Assembly (NCBI GenBank): GCA_036897625.1
Contig: JAYMTA010000903.1
Span: 1 to 23,216, forward strand
Direction: 5' to 3'
Length of the DNA: 23,216 bases
DNA from: Pelargonium cotyledonis
Lineage: Eukaryota; Streptophyta; Magnoliopsida; Geraniales; Geraniaceae
Position 1 is the first letter of the stretch; every line of letters starts with the position of its first letter. Positions 18,501-23,216 of this stretch are shown here, piece after piece. A model generated the notes under the pieces. That model made no database searches and was not told the DNA's origin. It saw nothing but the letters and a program-made list of their open reading frames with translations. The position numbers were made by a program, and so were the translations under genes.

Positions 18501-21500
18501 TCCTTAATTGGAAGACGAGTTAGCCGCTGTGGCAAGTTTTCTGGAATCCTCCCACTGAAATTTTGTGGTACCCCACTTCGAAGCATCCTTGCAAACGTAG
18601 CAAGTCTTTTCCAACTGTCAGAGAACGGCTCACTTGTTCTTGAGTCCACCAAACTAAGGAGAGTATGTGACACCTAAACAAGGATACATACTCAGAACTG
18701 TACATACTAAATGTAATTATGGATTTTAGGATACTCACTTGAACAACTAGTTGATTACACCATAAAATACCCTGATGGTCCATTGACAACCACACATTTT
18801 TCATGCTTGTACTACTTATCATGAATCCATGAGTAGGAGGCACAATACCATCAAGCGACCCCAACTTTGTTCTAATCTGAAGACAGAAAGATAAGAGTTG
18901 AAGCATAAATTCACAAAGTAAATGACACATCAAACATTAACATAAGAATAAATGTGGCCAGAAGAACAATTGCAAGCTTAATAAAAAGACATTATCACAC
19001 ATCCACTGGGTCCAATAAATTGTTGTGGAGTTCAAACTTCTAAAAGCCTGCCAAAGAACCTACTCTTAAGGCTGAACTTGAAGAGTGCACACGATTACTG
19101 TAATTGTTCAATAAGCAAACTAATGTCGTAGGTGCAAGAATATATTCTATAAGAAGTAAAGCTAATCAGTAGAATTATCTAACAAGGGGAAAACAAATTA
19201 TACGTGTTATAGATAACATTTACAGCATAACTTCTAGCAGCAGAATGAAGAGACTCATGTGGAGATAACAGATAAATTATGAGTGCCCTTACTCCAGATA
19301 GAATACATATTTCACATGTGCATTGAACATCCGGCAAAACTTTGATTCAGTTCAGTGATAGTAAATGTACACATTTTTTAGGACAGTACACCATACGTTG
19401 CATGAACATATATAGAGATATACCTGATAATCAAAATAACCACCAGAAATGGAGATGATAACGACTCGAGAGAGTAATGGATCAGAAATAACATGTCCTG
19501 CCCTACTGGTTTGGACCTCATATCCCTTTCTCCATTCCTGATTTACATGTGCAAAATAATGCCCCAAGGATGGCTGCAAAGCCAGAGGAGGTGCTCTGGA
19601 TAAAATAGGATACTCATAAAAAAGCTAACCAATACAATGGATTTAAATGCTAAAGCCATCAGAGAAAAAGAAAACTCACTGGTGTGGGCTAGAAAGTGTA
19701 AGAATGGTCTCAACAGCAGACTTCCTTAACTGGGGATGAACTACAGCAGCTCTAGCAACAAAACCGCCAATAGAGTGACCAACCAATATCACACTTTTTG
19801 GCAAACTTCCAGAGGAAGCGGCACCTTCTCTTGCTCGAGCATCACGAGACTCTTTGTACTGATCCAGAATCTACAGGCACCGCCAAACAATCACAAATTG
19901 CACAAATTAAGACTTGAACAAAAGTACATTAAAAAAAAGACTTGAACAAAAGTAGGACTTTGAAAACTAAAAGACCTTCAAGCTCAAATGCATCTAAGAA
20001 AGTGGAGGTAGAACTAGGGTGTTAGGACTTAGCAAACTAAAAGACCTTGGAGCTCAAATACATCTAAGAAAGTGGAGGTAGCAGTAAGATTTTGTAGTGG
20101 TGCCATGTTAAAATAAGTTGTGTTATTGATTGAAGGTAAATTAGAGGGCTATACGATGTGAATAAATAATAAAAAGGGAGTGTTATTTGGAGCTGTGAAC
20201 AATAATATTATTTATATAATAATATAATGGCATACAATTTGATGAAGGTTATTAGTCTTGGAGGTATAGGGAAGACAGAGAATACCTAAAGTCGATGCTT
20301 GCTAAATGGGATAGGGCATCAGTAAGTTGAGACAACAGAAAATGCAGTAGGACCTCCATAGATGAGAAGCTTAGCCTAAAATAATGCAATATAAAACATA
20401 ACAGATCCAAAACAATCCTAAGAAGCACTTTTTCTGCTTCTCTCTGTTAAACAACATATCCCATTCAGTCAAAAAGGTTTCATGGAATTTAATGGCCTTA
20501 ATAACTTTCTTGTGCAAAACTGAAAACATGTACAGTTCAAATAAGATCCTGAGTGTCAATGTGTCAAATGGCTAAAGCTGTAAACCATTCCAACCTCAAC
20601 TGATATCAGAATCCACATTTCATATACTATTGAGGAAAATTCAAGTAATATGAAAGTGGTACCATACCCTGTGAATGGCATATACAACATATTCTGTGTG
20701 TTCTTCAAGTATCTGACCATCCATAGCAGAATGTTCACCTTCGAGATCAACTGTAAACCAATCCAACCTACTTGTATACTGGTTGGGTAATTTAAATACA
20801 GAGGTATCAATATCCAACCCTCCCTCCTCAGGAGTTAGGGAAGCTTCTTGATAAAATGTATGCTCTTGTGGACCTGCTTGATATGCCCTATCAGATTCTG
20901 CTGCAAAGGATCGTACCTGTTGAAGAGTCGAAAGAAACTCAAATTGCAGGACACTCAATTCAGACTTTGAAGCTACTCTAAAAAGATGTTGTGAAAAACT
21001 ATTTGATAAACTGCATAACACATACTACATTTAATTTGTCTCTATTACATCGGGTATTGGTAGGATAAGATCATCCTTCCTTCATCTTAAATTGTGAACA
21101 TACATTGAGTTCACAATCAGTTACCAATTTAGATTCAATGGATCAAATTAAATCTTGATCCAAATCAATATCAAACATACAATAAATACAACCTTCTCCC
21201 ATGTCTGAGAAGGATAAGATATAAACAACTTCTAACATAACTGCAAAAACATCCTTTGTCCAACCCAACATGCTGGAGCTAGCAGAACCTTGCCATAACA
21301 AAGCCAGTAACCAAAATAAATGGACCAACCAACTAGCCTTTTTTAGGAAAGTAACTGGATAAAATAAGTATGTAAAAAAGTTAATTACAAAACAAAAGGA
21401 GAGCAAATAATAAGGTCCAACATACAAGCTTTTCCAAACAATTTGGTTTCAAGTAAGTGGGGTTGATTCATGTTAAACCACCAGAATTCAAACTTGGAAC

Positions 21501-22506
21501 CACGATACCACATTGATAATAACTCTATAGTTATTTGATATACAAGTGAATTTTTTTGTGAGCAAGTATAAACCAGCTGTGAAATTAGTTGCATGACTTG
21601 GCTGATTAAGTGGATCAACTGTGCTTGTATTTTATAAACCAACAGAGAATATACATACACTCCTTTCCAACAAAGCTGAGGGTTTGGGATTGGGGTCATA
21701 ATCATATCAAGTCATTGAAAGGCAACATACAATGTACAAATAGTTTAGATTTCAGCTAAGCCAAAACAACATTATAAGTCATATAATCTAAAGACACTCG
21801 TGATGTATAACTGCACAGACCAAATAATAGAAGCCAGAGCTCAGATTTCAGAGTGAAATATAGTATTCAAACCTAGTGTGTTTGTCATGTCATATCATAC
21901 ACAAGGAATGACAAAAATTATTGAGCCTTCTGCCTTAAGGAAATATACCATCCAGATCAACCCCTCATACAATTCTATTATTGTTAAATTGGACAACATT
22001 AAAATCTATCATTTTTAGAATGCCCATGCACTGGTAGGAAAGATTCAACCCAACAGAATTACTACAGACAAAGAGGTCGATCGATCACCGATCAGCTGAA
22101 ATTCAATTCCAACTCTAACTACTTCGCAAAACACTTACTCAGAGTAAAATGCCAAAACACCTTACAAATCAACAAAAGTTGCAACAAAACGAAATGAGAA
22201 AAAGAACCTTGCCTGCTTGTAGCTACCGCCATTTCCGGGAACGAAAAGAACCGGAACGCCGCTGAGCGTCTTGAGATGCTCGGCGAAATCAATCTTCTTC
22301 CACCCTTCATGGTACAGGTACAGCGCGTACCTGCCGGACCTGGACGCACCGGGCGCCACCGAAATCGGTATGTAAGTTGGATACATGTAAGTCATGGAAC
22401 AGCCATTACGGTACGGCTTTAGCAACCCGTGAAGACCAAAAAGAGCCACCCACAAGGCCACAACGGCCAGAGCCGTCGTTCTGCATTTGGCTCTAGATCC
22501 TTGCAT
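9537..22506 (-). CDS. PGAP1: PGAP1-like GPI inositol-deacylase
   Basis: PGAP1 is an ER membrane lipase that removes the acyl chain from the inositol of GPI-anchored proteins before export. Eighteen exons join in frame (1116 residues plus stop): 22506-22213, 20916-20668, 19870-19680, 19595-19424, 18876-18739, 18673-18484, 16650-16505, 16052-15876, 15658-15548, 14844-14725, 14615-14459, 14173-14010, 13907-13821, 13069-12741, 12360-12279, 12015-11876, 10819-10546, 9866-9537. The ATG at 22506 (MQGSRAK) is the first in-frame ATG. An N-terminal membrane anchor (about 11-30) precedes the lumenal hydrolase domain: MYPTYIPI, YHEGWKKIDF, VPVLFVPGNGGSYKQVR, LDWFTVDLEGEHSAMDG, and the lipase elbow VGHSIGG with nucleophile Ser214 (GxSxG). 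A beta-rich lumenal region follows. From about residue 715 come several membrane helices (about 733-747, 770-792, 803-840, 870-900, and others to the end). The C-terminus is basic and His-rich (KHSHKH). All catalytic-region landmarks look intact. Intron 1 uses a GC donor; the other 16 introns are GT-AG. Family assignment is very strong. Confidence 0.95.
9867..10545 (-). other. PGAP1 intron 17
   Basis: A 679-bp intron with GT-AG borders. It contains only chance reading frames and no repeat or RNA signature that I recognise. Confidence 0.6.
10820..11875 (-). other. PGAP1 intron 16
   Basis: A 1056-bp intron. It contains AT-rich low-complexity DNA (about 11536-11565), a (TG)n microsatellite (about 11739-11754) and an A-run next to the donor side (about 11838-11856). 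No gene is seen. Confidence 0.6.
11739..11754. repeat. (TG)n microsatellite
   Basis: About eight TG dinucleotides in tandem within PGAP1 intron 16. Confidence 0.85.
13070..13820 (-). other. PGAP1 intron 13
   Basis: A 751-bp GT-AG intron, AT-rich, with no recognised internal feature. Confidence 0.5.
14845..15547 (-). other. PGAP1 intron 9
   Basis: A 703-bp intron holding one copy (15183-15371) of a repeat also present in intron 6. The rest is unremarkable. Confidence 0.6.
15183..15371 (+). repeat. Dispersed direct repeat, copy 1 (PGAP1 intron 9)
   Basis: It matches 16811-16994 in the same orientation, with shared words TTATGAGA, AATGATCTTCA, GGAGAAGCAAAGCA, CTTTCTGCTCCTTTTATG, GACTTGTGGTGCACAA and CAATGTGACAAAGCACTGGC. 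The copies differ by small indels and substitutions. I recognise neither terminal inverted repeats nor coding. Confidence 0.8.
16811..16994 (+). repeat. Dispersed direct repeat, copy 2 (PGAP1 intron 6)
   Basis: The partner of 15183-15371, in the same orientation and about 1.6 kb away, with intron 8, exons 7-9 and intron 7 between them. The most conserved part is the CTTTCTGCTCC to CACTGGC half. Confidence 0.8.
17604..17815 (-). mobile_element. Stowaway-like MITE in PGAP1 intron 6
   Basis: A 212-bp non-coding element. The left end TTATCCCAAAATAAGTG (continuing CTAAC) and the right end GTTAACACCCATTTTGGGAC are inverted repeats of about 22 bp with four mismatches. Reverse-complemented, its interior (AGTTAGATATGCATGAATTT, then CTAATAATATCC) matches the element at 5937-6134, so both are one family in opposite orientations. 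A further TIR-like ACACTCATTTTGGGAG at 17834-17849 may be a second, nested end. Confidence 0.7.
17851..17970 (+). repeat. Perfect 60-bp tandem duplication
   Basis: Bases 17851-17910 and 17911-17970 are identical over all 60 positions (starting GAAGTATTAAGATACAAAAA, ending AAACTAAATTTGAA). No other place in the window shows such identity, so the duplication is very recent or an assembly artefact. Confidence 0.95.
18877..19423 (-). other. PGAP1 intron 4
   Basis: A 547-bp GT-AG intron with no recognised content. Confidence 0.5.
19871..20667 (-). other. PGAP1 intron 2
   Basis: A 797-bp intron containing a two-copy 70-bp-period repeat (19951-20081). Next to it, AGACTTGAACAAAAGTA occurs twice (about 19910 and 19938). 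Confidence 0.6.
19951..20081 (+). repeat. Two-copy tandem repeat, period 70 bp
   Basis: About 61 bp at 19951-20011 recur at 20021-20081 with roughly eight differences. Shared words are AAACTAAAAGACCTT and CATCTAAGAAAGTGGAGGTA. Function is unknown. Confidence 0.8.
20917..22212 (-). other. PGAP1 intron 1 (GC-AG)
   Basis: A 1296-bp intron. On the minus strand the donor is CAG|GCAAGG and the acceptor is CAACAG|GTACGA. The segment around 21430-21540 (CTTGGAACCACGATACCACA) vaguely recalls degenerate LTR primer-site neighbourhoods on the minus strand but is too weak to call. No gene is seen. Confidence 0.7.
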
Positions 22507-22541
22507 AGTCAGATGAACTGTCCACGCCACCTCCAAACTTG

Positions 22542-22565
22542 CTACGGTTGCAGAGATTTCATCAT
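22542..22565 (-). promoter_or_regulatory. Short uORF in the PGAP1 5' leader
   Basis: An ATGATG start encodes seven residues (MMKSLQP) ending in TAG, 35 bases before the main ATG at 22506. If the transcript starts upstream of 22565, this uORF would be translated first. The transcription start is unknown. Confidence 0.4.
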
Positions 22566-23140
22566 GCAGCGTTTAGCTCGAAAAATGGAAACAGAGAGCA
22601 ACAGGTATTCAAATTCAATCAGATCAAACCCGAGCTTAGATCTGAGCGGTGGCGGGTGCGGTTCATGGACGGAGAATGAGCAGAGAGCGGCGGCGGAGGA
22701 TCACCTGAACGGAGAAACCACCGGGAAGTTCGCCGGAGAGAGGAGCGAGATTGAAGATGACGAGCCAGATCGGTGTTTCTGTGCAAGAATGGAGTACCAG
22801 ACATTGAAAACTACTTGCCGAAAAATAAGTGCGGACTGAATTCGGATTCTATGCAGATCCGGTTCAGATATCGAGTTCGGGTTCTACTGTGTGTCAGTGC
22901 AAGACACGTATCTTCGGATCTTCCGGTTCAAGTCGGGTTGGATCATACCGGGTTGATTTTGAAATGATGCAGTTTTGACTAAGATTAGGTGTTTAATAGC
23001 AAACATATAATTAGTAAGCTAGTTTCCAACATTAACTAATTTTTTAATGTTAATTATTTATGATAAATTTATCTAGTTACATTTATGATTTATCTAGCGA
23101 CGGTTTTGTACCTGAAGCAACTTTCCCACCGAAAGTTTGA
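22566..23140. other. PGAP1 upstream region
   Basis: GC-richer DNA (22620-22960) with repeated CCGGTTC/CGGGTT words (near 22859, 22877, 22923, 22934 and 22950) grades into AT-rich DNA from about 22980. It is likely the 5' UTR and promoter. The plus-strand frame at 22429-22839 looks like chance. No other gene is seen. Confidence 0.4.
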
Positions 23141-23216
23141 CTCCCTCCGTTTTAAAATGACTGTCTTGTTTGTCTAAATTTTTTGTCCCAAAATGAATGT
23201 CTTGTTTCTATTTTTA
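23141..23216 (+). mobile_element. Stowaway-like MITE end, cut by the window edge
   Basis: It begins CTCCCTCCGTTTTAAAATGA, the classical Stowaway terminus. The word AAAATGAnTGTCTTGTTT appears twice (23155 and 23192), suggesting a duplicated or nested terminus. The other end lies outside the window. Confidence 0.75.

Noticed and set aside
22507..22536. N-terminal extension of PGAP1 beginning at 22536
   Set aside because: The codon there is TTG, not ATG; the first in-frame ATG is at 22506 and matches the expected family start.
22429..22839. 136-codon plus-strand frame antisense to the PGAP1 5' end
   Set aside because: It overlaps PGAP1 exon 1 in antisense, has low-complexity composition and shows no recognisable domain.
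1..23216. tRNA, rRNA, CRISPR or prokaryotic operon signals
   Set aside because: None were recognised; the gene structure is spliced and plant-like throughout.

Overview
The window is nuclear DNA from a flowering plant, most likely a eudicot. The evidence is spliced genes with short GT-AG introns in AT-rich DNA, Stowaway-like MITEs, an LTR-retroelement relic with a plant-type primer-binding site, and plant protein families (mTERF, RING-HC ligase, arabinogalactan-peptide-like GPI proteins, a plant-length PGAP1). I cannot fix the species.

Layout. (1) 55-1087, minus strand: an mTERF-family gene broken by three frameshifts. (2) 1425-3117, plus strand: an intact six-exon RING-HC gene, head-to-head with the mTERF relic across about 340 bp. 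(3) 3524-8714, plus strand: a tandem array of five single-exon genes for secreted peptides of 67-77 residues. Each has a signal peptide, a short mature core and a hydrophobic GPI-attachment tail. Genes 1, 2 and 4 share a Trp-x-Leu-Thr-Leu-Ala-Pro-Ser-Pro core. Genes 3 and 5 share a promoter but have very different cores: Gly/Tyr/Asn-rich in gene 3, His-rich with a classical Ser/Ala-Pro block in gene 5. The first duplication carried the 3' end of the RING gene with it, and a non-coding block is repeated three times between the genes. A MITE and an LTR relic lie inside the array. (4) 9537-22506, minus strand: a complete 18-exon PGAP1-like GPI inositol-deacylase gene (1116 codons plus stop). Its introns hold a second copy of the same MITE family, a perfect 60-bp tandem duplication, a 70-bp-period repeat and a dispersed 185-bp duplication. 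(5) 22507-23216: the PGAP1 5' region, with a short uORF, and the start of another Stowaway-like element cut by the window edge.

How they may work together. PGAP1 removes the inositol-linked acyl chain from GPI-anchored proteins in the ER, and the neighbouring array encodes five predicted GPI-anchored peptides. Enzyme and candidate substrates therefore lie side by side. The sequence shows the proximity; a functional or selective reason for it is only a hypothesis. The array is the least ordinary part of the window: targeting and anchoring signals are conserved while the exposed core has changed radically.
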